64,000 bases of DNA from Pseudomonadota bacterium (GCA_022709365.1 JAKLIY010000017.1:1-64000), one strand, 5' to 3'; numbered from the stretch's first letter, positions 51,684 through 60,924 are shown. The notes: generated from the sequence alone by a model not told the origin. Made by a program: numbers and translations.

Positions 51684-51965
51684 TTACCGCAACAACCGCT
51701 CCAACCGCCGCGCTTCGCCGGCAACGAGTTCCCGGTGGGCGAAATCCTGCACCGTCGCCGCCAGCGGACTGTATAGCAGCATCAAGGCCTGTTCCGCCGC
51801 CCGGCGGGCTTCCAGCGGTTGCCCCGTTTCCAGCAAGGCCACTGCCTGCTGTTCCAGCGCGGCAGCCTCGGCTTCAATCACCAGCAACGCGCTTAAATCC
51901 GCGCCACAGCGATAGCAGACCGGTTCCTCCTTAAACCGGGCGCGACAAACCGGGCAGCGTTCCAT
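51684..51965 (-). CDS. Small zinc-ribbon protein of the HscC cluster
   Basis: 93 residues: an N-terminal zinc ribbon with C4, C7, C17 and C20 (RCPVCRARFKEEPVCYRCGA) followed by a long helical region (VIEAEAAALEQQAVALLETG). The helical part resembles a single TPR-like hairpin repeat. It starts two bases after hscC ends, so it is the last gene of that operon. It may bind clients or the Hsp70; this is inference. No exact family was recognised. Confidence 0.6.
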   Translation of the reverse strand: MERCPVCRARFKEEPVCYRCGADLSALLVIEAEAAALEQQAVALLETGQPLEARRAAEQALMLLYSPLAATVQDFAHRELVAGEARRLERLLR

Positions 51966-51967
51966 GA

Positions 51968-53722
51968 CTACGACTCCAGATAAAACAGAATGTCAGATAG
52001 CGTCGCCACCGGCTCAGCCAGGGCATCAATATCCTCTTCGCGCAACGCATCCTTAATCGACTCCATCAGGTTGATCATCTCCTCGCGATCCTCTTCGGCG
52101 GCGCGATCCAGCAATCGTTCCGCTTTCTCCACCAGCGCCTTGGCCTGCACCGTCAGTTGATGATCGCTGGTGGCAGCATTGGCCGCCGGTTTCACCAGCA
52201 CATGCTCTTCGTCAGCGAATAAAGCGTTGACCCGATCCCGCGCCGTTTGCAGTTCACCTTCCTGGAAGTGGGTCAGCGCATTGTCGATGCGGATCGACTT
52301 CTCCAACCCGGTGTTTTTCTCGCGGGCAGTGACGTTCATAATGCCATTCACATCCAGAGAGAGCTGAAGCACAATCGGATTGCCGGAGGGCACCTTGCTC
52401 AGATTTTCCACGGTGAATTTGCCGATTTCGATATTGTTCAGCGCATCCGGGTCCTCTCCCTGGTAGATATCGACCTCGACCACCTCCTGCCGATCGACAA
52501 CGGTATAGAACACCTCGCTCTTGGTCACCGGAATTGGCGTATTTTTGTGGATGATCGGTACATAGGTAAACGGGTAGGGGAAGCCGTTCCGGTCGCTCAG
52601 GGCGCTGGTGCCGAAGGTATAGGGTGTAATGTCTACCAGCACCGCCGAGACTGCTTCGCCCGCCAGCATCCCCGCTTGAATCGCCGCGCCCGTGGCAACG
52701 CATAAATCGGGGTTGACCTCGGCGCGGACCGTCAGACCCAAATCCGCTTCCAGCCGCTCGGTAATCACCGGGGTGCGGGTCGCGCCGCCCACCAGCAACA
52801 CTTCGTCGATATCGGATACGGTGAGATTGGCGCCTTTCAGGGCGATATGCACCGCTTCCAAAGTCTCATCGATGTAACCGTGAATCATCGCCTCGTAGTC
52901 GTGCCGCGCCAGTTCCAATGACAAATTAACCGGCGTCCCGGCCTTGTCCAGCAGGTATTCCTCTTCAATCCGGACGTAGGGCTGGTCGGACAGGGCGATC
53001 TTGGCGTTTTCCGCCGCCCGGGTGATACGAGCCATGGCCTTGCGCGAGGTGGTCGGATCAGCGCTCTGGCTTTTCAGATGCTCCACCAGGTGGGCGACGA
53101 TCTTGGCGTCAAAGTCATCGCCGCCCAAGTGATTGTTGCCGTGGCTGGCCAACACCTCAACGACGTTGTCCTCGATACTCACCACCGACACGTCAAAGGT
53201 GCCGCCGCCCAGATCGTAGACCAGCACCTTTTTGTGGTCCTGATGGTTGGCTTCATAAGACAGGGCGGCGGCGGTCGGTTCGTTGATGATCCGCATCACT
53301 TCCAGCCCGGCAATCTCGCCGGCTTCCCGCGTCGCCTGGCGCTGGGCGTCGGAAAAATAGGCTGGAACGGTGATCACCGCTTTGTGAACTGGCTCGCCCA
53401 GATGGGCTTCGGCAATCTCTTTCAGCCGCCGCAGGATGATGGCGGAAATTTCCTGAGGACTGTAATGCGCATCGCCCAGTTCAAGCTGGTCGGCGCTGCC
53501 CATCCGCCGCTTGATGGACTTGATCGTGCGCTCGGGATAAAGCACGTACTGGTTCTTGGCCGGTTCACCGACCAGGATGGAGCCATCATCAGCGAGACTG
53601 ACGAAGGAAGGCAGGATCGGGTGACCGGGGGTAATATCGATGACGGTGACACGACCGTTTTCCACCACCGCGACTTCAGAGTTGGTGGTGCCCAAGTCAA
53701 TGCCAATGATTTTTTCAGCCAT
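51968..53722 (-). CDS. hscC: HscC-like Hsp70 chaperone
   Basis: A 584-residue Hsp70, shorter than DnaK (about 640) and closer to HscC. Nucleotide-binding domain: GIDLGTTNSEVAVVENG, VPAYFSDAQRQATREAGEIA, YDLGGGTFDVSVVSIED and LVGGATRTPVI. The substrate domain includes TPYTFGTSALSDRNGF, different from DnaK's TPLSLGIET, then a short helical lid; the disordered DnaK tail is absent. E. coli HscC works with dedicated J-like partners. Here the J-like, GrpE-like and TPR genes directly precede it on the same strand, so it belongs to a self-contained chaperone unit. Confidence 0.88.
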   Translation of the reverse strand: MAEKIIGIDLGTTNSEVAVVENGRVTVIDITPGHPILPSFVSLADDGSILVGEPAKNQYVLYPERTIKSIKRRMGSADQLELGDAHYSPQEISAIILRRLKEIAEAHLGEPVHKAVITVPAYFSDAQRQATREAGEIAGLEVMRIINEPTAAALSYEANHQDHKKVLVYDLGGGTFDVSVVSIEDNVVEVLASHGNNHLGGDDFDAKIVAHLVEHLKSQSADPTTSRKAMARITRAAENAKIALSDQPYVRIEEEYLLDKAGTPVNLSLELARHDYEAMIHGYIDETLEAVHIALKGANLTVSDIDEVLLVGGATRTPVITERLEADLGLTVRAEVNPDLCVATGAAIQAGMLAGEAVSAVLVDITPYTFGTSALSDRNGFPYPFTYVPIIHKNTPIPVTKSEVFYTVVDRQEVVEVDIYQGEDPDALNNIEIGKFTVENLSKVPSGNPIVLQLSLDVNGIMNVTAREKNTGLEKSIRIDNALTHFQEGELQTARDRVNALFADEEHVLVKPAANAATSDHQLTVQAKALVEKAERLLDRAAEEDREEMINLMESIKDALREEDIDALAEPVATLSDILFYLES

Positions 53723-53763
53723 GAGGAAAGTTAATCTCGTATTTGGAGTTCGGAGTTCGAGGT

Positions 53764-54495
53764 TTAGGGTTCGCTGCGATCTTCGGGTTGCGAACCACGG
53801 TCCTCGGTTTTCGGATGTTCAGCCGGCGGTTCCGGTCGGCGATTGACCTTGACTTCTGCCAGTCGTAACAGTTCGCCCTGCCAGAGATAGCCCTTGCGCA
53901 GCTCTTCGGTGACGATGCCGTTGGCCAAATCTGGACGTTGATCCAGTTCGGCGGCGCGCATGGTGTGTGGATCGAGAGGCTTCCCTTCAGCAGTCAGGGC
54001 GACGACTTGCTGAGCGTTCAGGATTTGATCCAGTCGCCGCAGACTGATGTCCTGACCTTGGGCAACCGCTTGCAGCAAATCTCGTTCCCGCCGCCGTCGT
54101 CCCAGCACCCGAACCCACAATGTGGGGTGGTAGTTGTGCAGGACGCGCAATCCGGCCTCGAAGCGGTCACGCAGTTCGACTAATTCCAGCAGCACCGGCT
54201 TCAACGCCGCTCGTTGCTGTTCGGGCACTGCGTTGCGGGCGCGATCCAGTTCATTGCCGAGTTGGCTGTGACTGGTTTGCAGGGTTGCAAACACTGCCCG
54301 AAATTCGTCGAGTACCGTTTTGACCTGGCGTGATTCCAGCCGGACTTCGTTTTTCAACGCGACCAGTTCAGCGAATAGCGAATACAGGTCGGTCCGCCGG
54401 TGGCTTTTATCCGCTTCAGACGGGACAGCTTCGGGTTGTTCGTCCAGATAGGCGCGAAAACGGTCCAACAAGCGTTCTGTAGTTTCGGTATCCAT
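53764..54495 (-). CDS. GrpE-like nucleotide exchange factor of the HscC cluster
   Basis: A 243-residue protein with a central coiled coil (residues about 35-90, including FAELVALKNEVRLESRQVKT) and a GrpE-like C-terminal part around residues 90-215 (LLELVELRDRFEAGLRVL, GIVTEELRKGYLWQGELLRL then AEVKV). GrpE-type motif VxEELRKGYxxxxxLLRxAxVxV is well kept. It should drive ADP release from the adjacent Hsp70. The tail is Pro/Glu-rich. It is distinct from a housekeeping GrpE by its long N-terminus and insert; the housekeeping copy must be elsewhere. Confidence 0.75.
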   Translation of the reverse strand: MDTETTERLLDRFRAYLDEQPEAVPSEADKSHRRTDLYSLFAELVALKNEVRLESRQVKTVLDEFRAVFATLQTSHSQLGNELDRARNAVPEQQRAALKPVLLELVELRDRFEAGLRVLHNYHPTLWVRVLGRRRRERDLLQAVAQGQDISLRRLDQILNAQQVVALTAEGKPLDPHTMRAAELDQRPDLANGIVTEELRKGYLWQGELLRLAEVKVNRRPEPPAEHPKTEDRGSQPEDRSEP

Positions 54496-54504
54496 GCGAG
54501 GTCT

Positions 54505-54810
54505 TTATTTCTGACTGGTCAGACGGTGGTTGAGCCATTGCCACAGTTGCTGTTCAGTCAAGCGGCGAGGCGGGCCGGGGTGCAGGGCGGTCGTTACCAG
54601 TCCAGAGGGATCCGGGGTTTGGCGCTGGAACAGTCGGTAGCGCAATCGATCCCGCCGGGTTTTGATCGTTTCATAAGCGGCGCGAATCGTTTGAAAGCGT
54701 TCGGGATCCCGTTCTGGTGGATGCTCGCGCACCTGTTGCAGGTACGCTTTCTTGATGACGTCGTCGTCCGCCGTTTCGGCGACATCCAGTACGATAAACG
54801 GATTCTGCAT
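54505..54810 (-). CDS. J-domain-like protein with HPP in place of HPD
   Basis: 101 residues. Residues 3-62 follow a J domain: NPFIVLDVAETADDDVIKKA (helix I/II), then the loop QQVREHPPERDPERF, then helix III FQTIRAAYETIKTRRDRLRY. The obligatory HPD tripeptide reads H30-P31-P32, and the loop is short. Since the aspartate of HPD is needed to trigger Hsp70 ATP hydrolysis in known systems, the mode of action must differ or the protein acts mainly as an adaptor. It lies between the TPR gene and the GrpE-like gene with gaps of 2 and 9 bases. Confidence 0.72.
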   Translation of the reverse strand: MQNPFIVLDVAETADDDVIKKAYLQQVREHPPERDPERFQTIRAAYETIKTRRDRLRYRLFQRQTPDPSGLVTTALHPGPPRRLTEQQLWQWLNHRLTSQK

Positions 54811-54812
54811 AG

Positions 54813-57257
54813 TTATCCCCGGCGGCGTTCGGGTCGGCCACGACCCGGTGGTGGAAAGTCATCCATATCCATGTTCAGCAGTTCCTCAAGCCCCTCGCCG
54901 CCCAGCAACAGGGCTTTCATGATGGCCCTTTGCACTTCAGGTGGGAATTCATCGTCGGGAGGCAGGCTGTCCAGTATCTGGTCTAGCATCCGCTTCCTTA
55001 AAGCCGGGGGCATCTGCGCCAGGTTTTCACGCATTTGCGCCAATTCTCGCGGCATTGGCGGCAGCGTGGATCGAGGCCCACCGCGTGGCCGGGGGAAGGG
55101 CATCGACATCCTGCCCTGATAGAGAAATCGGGCGATTCGCATCACGGCGCGGTGGTCATTTGCCGCTTTGGCCGTGTCCAGCGCGTCCTCCAGTCGGTCA
55201 TCATCGCGCTTGTTGAGGTCATCTGCCTCACCCTCGGCGCGACCGTAGACTTGGTAGTAGATGAAAATCGGTCGTTCTGGATAGTGTTGGAGCGCTCCGG
55301 TCGCAGCGTATTCCAGCAGTTCATAATGCGGCGCTTGATGCAGGCACTCACACACCGATAGAAAATCCTCTTCTTTACCGAGTTCCTTGATCGCTTGCTT
55401 CAGCGGCTTTTCCAGATCTTCCAGCACCGAACTGATGGCGTCGACGCCTTCTTCCTGGTAGGCGTTGACCCATTGCGTCAGTGTCAGCAGATCAGTCCGG
55501 CTGGCGGTGAATTTGCGGGGATCGCCCAAACCCAGATCGCGCTGAAAGGTTGCCGGTTCCAGCTTGAGGCGGGCGGCCTCCACCGCCAGCCGGAACCAGC
55601 CCAGTAACGGGCTGCCGGCCAGGCGGACGCCTTCCCGCAGCCCGTTTTGCATCGGTTCCTGCTGATGTTGCCGGAAAGCCAGCAGACCCCGATTGATTTC
55701 GACGATACCCGTGCGGGCGTTATCGCGTTCAAGCTGGCTGGCGCTGCCCAATTCCTTTTCTGCCAGCGCGTATTTGCCGGCGATCATCTGCTTGCGGGCG
55801 TGGGCCAGGTGCGAGTTGATCAGAACAGCGCGGGCCTTGCTGTTGATCGGATCGAGTTCCAACACCCGTTCGGCAAAACCGGCAGCTTTCTTATAAGCCT
55901 TGCGGGCCGTCGCAGTAGCTACCGCAGCCATTAGCACTTGCGGATCGTCGGGGAATTGCTTAACCGCGCGTTCCACCCACTGGTGATATTCCTTGTCTTC
56001 GTCGGCTTCCTGATAATGCGTCGCTATCTGCAAATAGGTATCGCGGTCATCGGGATCGAATTCCAGGCTTCGCTTGAGGTATTCGCAGACGGCCGGGTTA
56101 TCCTCCCAACTATAATCCCTGTGCTTTGCCAGTTCCGCCATGTGGCGCAGCACCAGCGCAGCCATGAGTCGGTGATCCGGGTTTTTCTTGTCTTTGGCCA
56201 GTTCATCGACACAGGTTTGCCAATGGCGCAGGGCGTGGTGGAGATCGTGTTCCTGCTCAGCCTGAAAGGCTTGGAGGCGATGCGCTTCGAGCGTGGGTAA
56301 CGGTCCGAACAACTTGGTGTAAGTGGGCTGTCCCTTGGGATAAACGGCTAACAGAGCCAGACAGGCTTGGCGGGCCTGTTCCTGGTCCAGGAGCGCCGGA
56401 TTATTGGTGATGAAGCCAAATAACGTCTTGTCGTTGGGATGCTCGCCCAGTCGCGCCCATTCCTTGAGTAGCTTGATTTGCTGCGGATTCAGACCGAGAA
56501 GCTGGGCAGCCAAATCGCGCTGGATGGAATCGAGCGCCAGCAAGGCTCGGGCGGGTTGAGGGGCAGTAACGGCGCGGACGATTTCCGCCAGATCGTGATA
56601 GGGGGATGTTGCCGGGATACGTTCGACCAGCGCTGGAGCGCCAGCGGGATCGGTTTCCAGTCTCAACAGCGCGGAAAGCGCCTGCCGCAGGTCGCGGTAC
56701 GGGGAACGGATCGGGATGTTTTGCAAGCATTCGCGCACCACGGCTTCGGCCTCGCCCTGACCGTAAGCGCGCAGCGCGGCTTGAGCAGCATCCAGTTGCC
56801 GACGCAAGGGCGCATCCTGAGGCAGAGTTTGGAGGACCTCTTTTTGCCCGGCCAGCAAGAGCGCCCCGAGCCGGGTTTCCAGTTCGCCGGCGCCGGACAG
56901 CGCGGCGGCATGTTGCCCATAGGCGCGCATGGCCTTGGCGTATTGGCCGGTTTGCAGCAGCCAATCGACGTACAACTCGGGTTGTCGGGTCTGGCCGCAC
57001 AGGCTGGGAATATTCTCCCAGAGAACGGCAGCTTCCCGGTACATGCCTTTACTGGCCAATTGTCTGGCCCGTTCCAGATAGGCGCTGGCCAGCGCTTCAT
57101 GCCAGCCGGCCTGCGGTTCGCGTTTCAGCAGCGATTTGTAGACGTCAATCGCGTCCTTGTAGTCATGGGTTGCCAGGAGAGCTTCACCACGGGTGATCAG
57201 TTCCCGGGTCGGCAGTTCCTCAAGGCGGGGACGCGACGATGGGGACGGTTTGCGCAT
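54813..57257 (-). CDS. Large TPR protein of the HscC cluster
   Basis: An 814-residue protein made mostly of helical TPR-like repeats, for example RGEALLATHDYKDAIDVYKS at residue 23 and AAGFAERVLELDPINSKARA near 450. No signal peptide, so it is cytosolic. The C-terminus is Pro/Arg/Gly-rich and acidic before it (NMDMDDFPPPGRGRPERR). It is the first gene of the unit that continues with the J-like protein, GrpE-like protein and HscC. TPR proteins often bind the tails of chaperones or clients, so a scaffold role is plausible. Not assigned to a named family. Confidence 0.65.
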   Translation of the reverse strand: MRKPSPSSRPRLEELPTRELITRGEALLATHDYKDAIDVYKSLLKREPQAGWHEALASAYLERARQLASKGMYREAAVLWENIPSLCGQTRQPELYVDWLLQTGQYAKAMRAYGQHAAALSGAGELETRLGALLLAGQKEVLQTLPQDAPLRRQLDAAQAALRAYGQGEAEAVVRECLQNIPIRSPYRDLRQALSALLRLETDPAGAPALVERIPATSPYHDLAEIVRAVTAPQPARALLALDSIQRDLAAQLLGLNPQQIKLLKEWARLGEHPNDKTLFGFITNNPALLDQEQARQACLALLAVYPKGQPTYTKLFGPLPTLEAHRLQAFQAEQEHDLHHALRHWQTCVDELAKDKKNPDHRLMAALVLRHMAELAKHRDYSWEDNPAVCEYLKRSLEFDPDDRDTYLQIATHYQEADEDKEYHQWVERAVKQFPDDPQVLMAAVATATARKAYKKAAGFAERVLELDPINSKARAVLINSHLAHARKQMIAGKYALAEKELGSASQLERDNARTGIVEINRGLLAFRQHQQEPMQNGLREGVRLAGSPLLGWFRLAVEAARLKLEPATFQRDLGLGDPRKFTASRTDLLTLTQWVNAYQEEGVDAISSVLEDLEKPLKQAIKELGKEEDFLSVCECLHQAPHYELLEYAATGALQHYPERPIFIYYQVYGRAEGEADDLNKRDDDRLEDALDTAKAANDHRAVMRIARFLYQGRMSMPFPRPRGGPRSTLPPMPRELAQMRENLAQMPPALRKRMLDQILDSLPPDDEFPPEVQRAIMKALLLGGEGLEELLNMDMDDFPPPGRGRPERRRG

Positions 57258-57293
57258 TCGGTTAGACTCTTGATGTTCCGGAGGGCGGGCCGG

Positions 57294-60197
57294 TCAAACC
57301 GCGATGAGGGTGAAATCGGCCTGTTCGGTCAACGTTCGGGCATCGCTGAGCACCGCGCAGCAAGCGCGTTCCGGTTGCAGATAAGTGGCGGCAACCCGTT
57401 GCAGATCGTCGAGGGTCACGGCCAATACCCGTTGTCGATAGGCGCGGCGCTGCTCCGGGGTGCGGCCAAACAGGCTGCCGAAAAAGGCGCTGATTGCTTC
57501 GCCGGCCGGGGAGCCGGGTTTGTCGATGGCGGCGATGACGCCGAGAATCGCTTCCTCCAGCGTCCGGGCGGGATGCGGGTTGGTTTGCAGCCAGTCCAGC
57601 GCCCGGTCGAAATCGGCCAAGGTATCGGCCAATCGCGGATCGCGGTAGGAATGGAAGCGGAACGCGCCGCTGTCAGGATGGTAGCCCGCGCCGCCGCCGT
57701 AAGCGCCGCCCTGTTCGCGGATGGCGCGATGCAGGTAGCCGTTGCGCAGAAAGTCGCCGAGGACGTGCAGGGCTGGCGCATCGGGATGGTTCGGTGCGAC
57801 GGTGGGATAAGCCTTGGCGCAGAAGTTGACTTGAGTGTTGACGCTGAATCCCAGGCGGGCAGGGGACGCCTCCGGTGCAGTCAGGGTGAACGGTTCCGCC
57901 AGGGTTGCGCCGTCCCGCCATTGCGCCGCCAAGGCTTCGACGATGGCGTCCTGGCGTTCCGCCTCGCTGACCACCAGCAGTTGGCATGGCGTATGTTGCA
58001 GGCGGTCGCGCAGCCGTTCCAGCCGGTGGGCGGAATGGGCCAACGCTTCGGGATCGTCGAGCGCATCGTCCAGCGCTTTAAGCTGTTTCAGCCCGGCCAA
58101 CCCCTCCCAGCGATGGTTGAGCGCGGCCACGGGACTTAAGCTGGAACTGGCGGCGGCCAGGGCCAGCAGATGGCCGTGATCGGTGATGCCTTCCTCACGA
58201 TGGGCGCGCAGTTGGGCGACCAGTTCCCGTAACCGGGGCAGCTCATCAAAGCGAGCGGAGGTGAACGTTTCCCACAGCAGATCAGACAGGGCGGATTGAT
58301 TGCGGGCCAGCGCCTTGCCGGCCAGCACCATAACACCCTTGACCTGTTGCACGTCGTCCACGCCGCCGCGCACGTTGGCGCGGGCGCTGAGTCCGCCAGT
58401 GATTGCCGCTTGCCGGGCCTGGGTGGTTCGATAATCGCGCCCGGCGCTGCCGACTTCACTCAGGCAGGCGCAGAACAGCGGCAGTAAATCCAACTCATCG
58501 GGTTCCAGCGCCGGCAGATCGAGAATGGCTTGCAGATAAACCATGCCGTTGGTGCCTTGGGCGTACCAGGCGGCGGGGAGATTAGCGACGGGACGATGGA
58601 CGCCCTCGGCGATTTTCAATTCCACCGGCACGTCTTCCAGGCCGACCTTGGGCAACTGTTCGGGATCGTCCTGACGTTGCTGGCGTTCGGCCAGGATGCG
58701 CGCCTGTTCGACAATGCGGGCTTGATCGGCGTCGGTCAACGTGGCGCGCAGGGTTGCTAATCGTTCCTGTTCCGCTGCGGTCTGTTTCGCGCTGAGTTCA
58801 GCATCCGGAACCATGGTCAAGCGGACCTGATGAGGATTATCCAGCAGCAGTTGCCGCACCAAGTGCGGGATAAAATCGGGATCGCGGCTTTCGGCGCGGA
58901 GTTGTTCCAGGAGCGGATCGCTGTCCAGCGCCGGGAGCGGATCAGCGCCGTGAATTGCCGGGGTCAGCGCTTCCATGATCAGGTGCAGACCGTAGGGAAA
59001 GCCGTCGCCGGTGATTTCCCGCTCGCTCAATTCGAGTTGATGCAGGGCAGCGTCAATCGCCTCCTGCGGTGCGCCTTGGGCGACGACCTGTTGCAGCACG
59101 TCAAAGATGAGTTGTTCAACCGCTTCGGCGCATTCAGGATTGGAGCCTTCCAGCCCGCAAACGAAGGTCGCTTCGCGGGTGGCCGTGTCGAAACCGCATA
59201 AAGGCGAGGGTGAAGTTCCCAGTTCCGACGTTTCCAGCGCATGGCGTAGCGGCGAACTGCTGTTATCCAGCAGCACGTCGCTGAGCAGCCGCGCCCGCAA
59301 GGTTGCCAGCGGGTCGGTGATCGGTCCGAGTAGCCACGCTAATACAATATGGGTCTGGTCGCTGAGGTCGTCGGTCCCGTCCAGAGGATAGTGAATGAGA
59401 TCGGTAACCGGCGCGGTATACCGGCACTCATCGGGAATGGCTAAATCAAGTTCCAACGCCTGAAACTGACTCAGCGCTTGGTTCTCGAAGCGTTCTTGAT
59501 GTTCAGCGGCGGGAATGTCGCCATAGGTGAGGAAAATGGCATTGGACGGGTGATAGTGGCGGGCGTGAAAGGCTTTCAGTTGTTCGCGGGTGAGATCGGG
59601 AATCGCCGCCGGATCGCCGCCGCTGTTGTGATGATAAGTCGTGGTCGGGAACAGCCGGCGCTGTAATTCCTGGCCGAGTCGCTGCACCGGCGAACTCAGC
59701 GCGCCTTTCATTTCGTTGAATACGACGCCCTTGAACAGTAGTTCGGACTGCGGGTTGTCGGGTTGGGCGAATTCCAGGCGGTGGCCTTCCTGGGCAAAGT
59801 CATATTCATTCAGCAGGGGAAAGAATGCGGCGTCCAAATACACATCCAGCAAATTGTTGAAATCCTTTTTGTTCTGGCTGGCGAACGGGTAGGCGGTCCA
59901 GTCGCTGCTGGTGAAGGCGTTCATGAAGGTGTTGAGCGACCGGCGAATCATCATGAAAAACGGATCGCGCACTGGATAGCGCCGGCTGCCGCACAGCGCG
60001 GTGTGTTCCAAGATATGCGCAACGCCGGTGGAATTTTGCGGCACGGTCAGGAAGGCGACCATGAAGGCGTTATGCGGGTCATCGGCGGCGAGATGAAGAT
60101 GGCGTGCGCTGGTCACGAGATGACGGTATTCCTGGAATTCCAGCCGCAGGGCGGGAACGGGGTGACTGCGCAGGTGCTGAAAGGCGGGATGAGTCAT
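57294..60197 (-). CDS. M16C (presequence protease-like) zinc metallopeptidase
   Basis: A 967-residue M16C peptidase related to mitochondrial PreP. The inverted zinc motif HILEHTALCGS (HxxEH) lies near residue 70 and the distal glutamate in FAQEGHRLEF about 75 residues on. Further family features are NTFMNAFTSSDWTAYPFAS and, in the C-terminal half, RNGYLHRAIREQGGAYGGGA. Two M16 halves enclose a chamber that degrades unfolded peptides. Start ATG 60197 is preferred to 60257. No signal peptide. It lies next to the chaperone cluster, 36 bases upstream of its first gene, and may be co-transcribed. Confidence 0.9.
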   Translation of the reverse strand: MTHPAFQHLRSHPVPALRLEFQEYRHLVTSARHLHLAADDPHNAFMVAFLTVPQNSTGVAHILEHTALCGSRRYPVRDPFFMMIRRSLNTFMNAFTSSDWTAYPFASQNKKDFNNLLDVYLDAAFFPLLNEYDFAQEGHRLEFAQPDNPQSELLFKGVVFNEMKGALSSPVQRLGQELQRRLFPTTTYHHNSGGDPAAIPDLTREQLKAFHARHYHPSNAIFLTYGDIPAAEHQERFENQALSQFQALELDLAIPDECRYTAPVTDLIHYPLDGTDDLSDQTHIVLAWLLGPITDPLATLRARLLSDVLLDNSSSPLRHALETSELGTSPSPLCGFDTATREATFVCGLEGSNPECAEAVEQLIFDVLQQVVAQGAPQEAIDAALHQLELSEREITGDGFPYGLHLIMEALTPAIHGADPLPALDSDPLLEQLRAESRDPDFIPHLVRQLLLDNPHQVRLTMVPDAELSAKQTAAEQERLATLRATLTDADQARIVEQARILAERQQRQDDPEQLPKVGLEDVPVELKIAEGVHRPVANLPAAWYAQGTNGMVYLQAILDLPALEPDELDLLPLFCACLSEVGSAGRDYRTTQARQAAITGGLSARANVRGGVDDVQQVKGVMVLAGKALARNQSALSDLLWETFTSARFDELPRLRELVAQLRAHREEGITDHGHLLALAAASSSLSPVAALNHRWEGLAGLKQLKALDDALDDPEALAHSAHRLERLRDRLQHTPCQLLVVSEAERQDAIVEALAAQWRDGATLAEPFTLTAPEASPARLGFSVNTQVNFCAKAYPTVAPNHPDAPALHVLGDFLRNGYLHRAIREQGGAYGGGAGYHPDSGAFRFHSYRDPRLADTLADFDRALDWLQTNPHPARTLEEAILGVIAAIDKPGSPAGEAISAFFGSLFGRTPEQRRAYRQRVLAVTLDDLQRVAATYLQPERACCAVLSDARTLTEQADFTLIAV

Positions 60198-60257
60198 GGG
60201 TTGGGTTTTGGGGCGAGCGCCGAGGTCGTGGAGATTGAAAGTCGGGAGCCAGTGCAT

Positions 60258-60660
60258 TCAGGGCTGTTGCCGGGAGGCTGTCGATGTCAGCGGCGGGTTA
60301 CCCGATTCCGGCTGGAAACGGTGAATGCGCGTCAGGACATCCGCCAGGGTATTTTTTGCCATGGCCGTATCGTAATCGGTTTGCAGGCCAATCCAAAACC
60401 CATCGTTCATGCCGAAGAAGCGCGCCAGACGCAACCCGGTGTCAATCGTGATCGCCCGCTTGCCGGCGATGATCTCGCCGATGCGTCGCTGTGCGTCGCT
60501 GTGGTACACCAATTTCCTTGGCCAGTCGATACTGGGTTAAACCCATCGGCTTCAGAAAGTCCTCCAGCAGGATTTCACCGGGCGTCACCGGCGGCAGCTT
60601 GCCGCCTTCCGCTACGTCAGAAAAATCCATCGGGTTCAGGTCTTCAACGCGGATGTTCAA
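60258..60660 (-). pseudogene. higA: HigA-type antitoxin, broken by a 10-base tandem duplication
   Basis: Two frames together spell a HigA (HTH_3/XRE): the first has [20 protein letters not shown] then [10 protein letters not shown] and the second continues [20 protein letters not shown] then LARFFGMNDGFWIGLQ. At the switch, TGCGTCGCTG is present twice in tandem (60482-60491 and 60492-60501). Taking one copy out restores [11 protein letters not shown] exactly. The break removes the recognition helix region from the first frame. Start TTG 60660 has GGAGG 6 bases before it. The partner toxin next to it is also broken, so nothing selects for repair. Confidence 0.85.
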
Positions 60661-60672
60661 GCGGTTCCTCCA

Positions 60673-60835
60673 TTAGTGATAGTCAACGATCTCGACATTC
60701 CAGGCATTACCCTCGCGCCACTCAAAACAGACTCGCCATTGTTGGTTGATGCGGCAACCCATCCGCATTAAAGCGCCGGACCCGCTCATGGGCGAACACG
60801 GCTGCGGTTTCCTTGTTAGCGAATGTTTTGATCAT
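60673..60835 (-). pseudogene. higB: HigB-type toxin with internal deletion
   Basis: From ATG 60835 the frame reads IKTFANKETAAVFAHERVRR, the usual HigB N-terminus, then runs out of frame and stops at a TGA. In another frame the typical C-terminus follows: RINQQWRVCFEWREGNAWNV then EIVDYH and TAA 60673-60675. About 40 codons of the middle, including catalytic residues, are missing. It is therefore a dead RelE-fold mRNA interferase. It precedes higA as usual for higBA modules. Confidence 0.82.
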
Positions 60836-60842
60836 GGAGGAA

Positions 60843-60863
60843 TACTAACGTTTTACGTTAGTA
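60843..60863. promoter_or_regulatory. Palindromic operator upstream of the higBA remnant
   Basis: TACTAACGT-TTT-ACGTTAGTA is a perfect 9-base inverted repeat with a three-base centre, 8 bases upstream of the higB start. This is the position and form of HigA operators. It is still perfect although both genes are broken. Confidence 0.7.
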
Positions 60864-60924
60864 TCATCTGCGTTTGCAATGCTTTCACCCTCTGGCAATT
60901 TGGATTTTAGGGCGGAAATGATAA

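Noticed and set aside
56478-58139. 553-codon open frame on the plus strand spanning two genes
   Set aside because: Antisense to the TPR protein and the M16C peptidase, crossing their boundary, with no family features.
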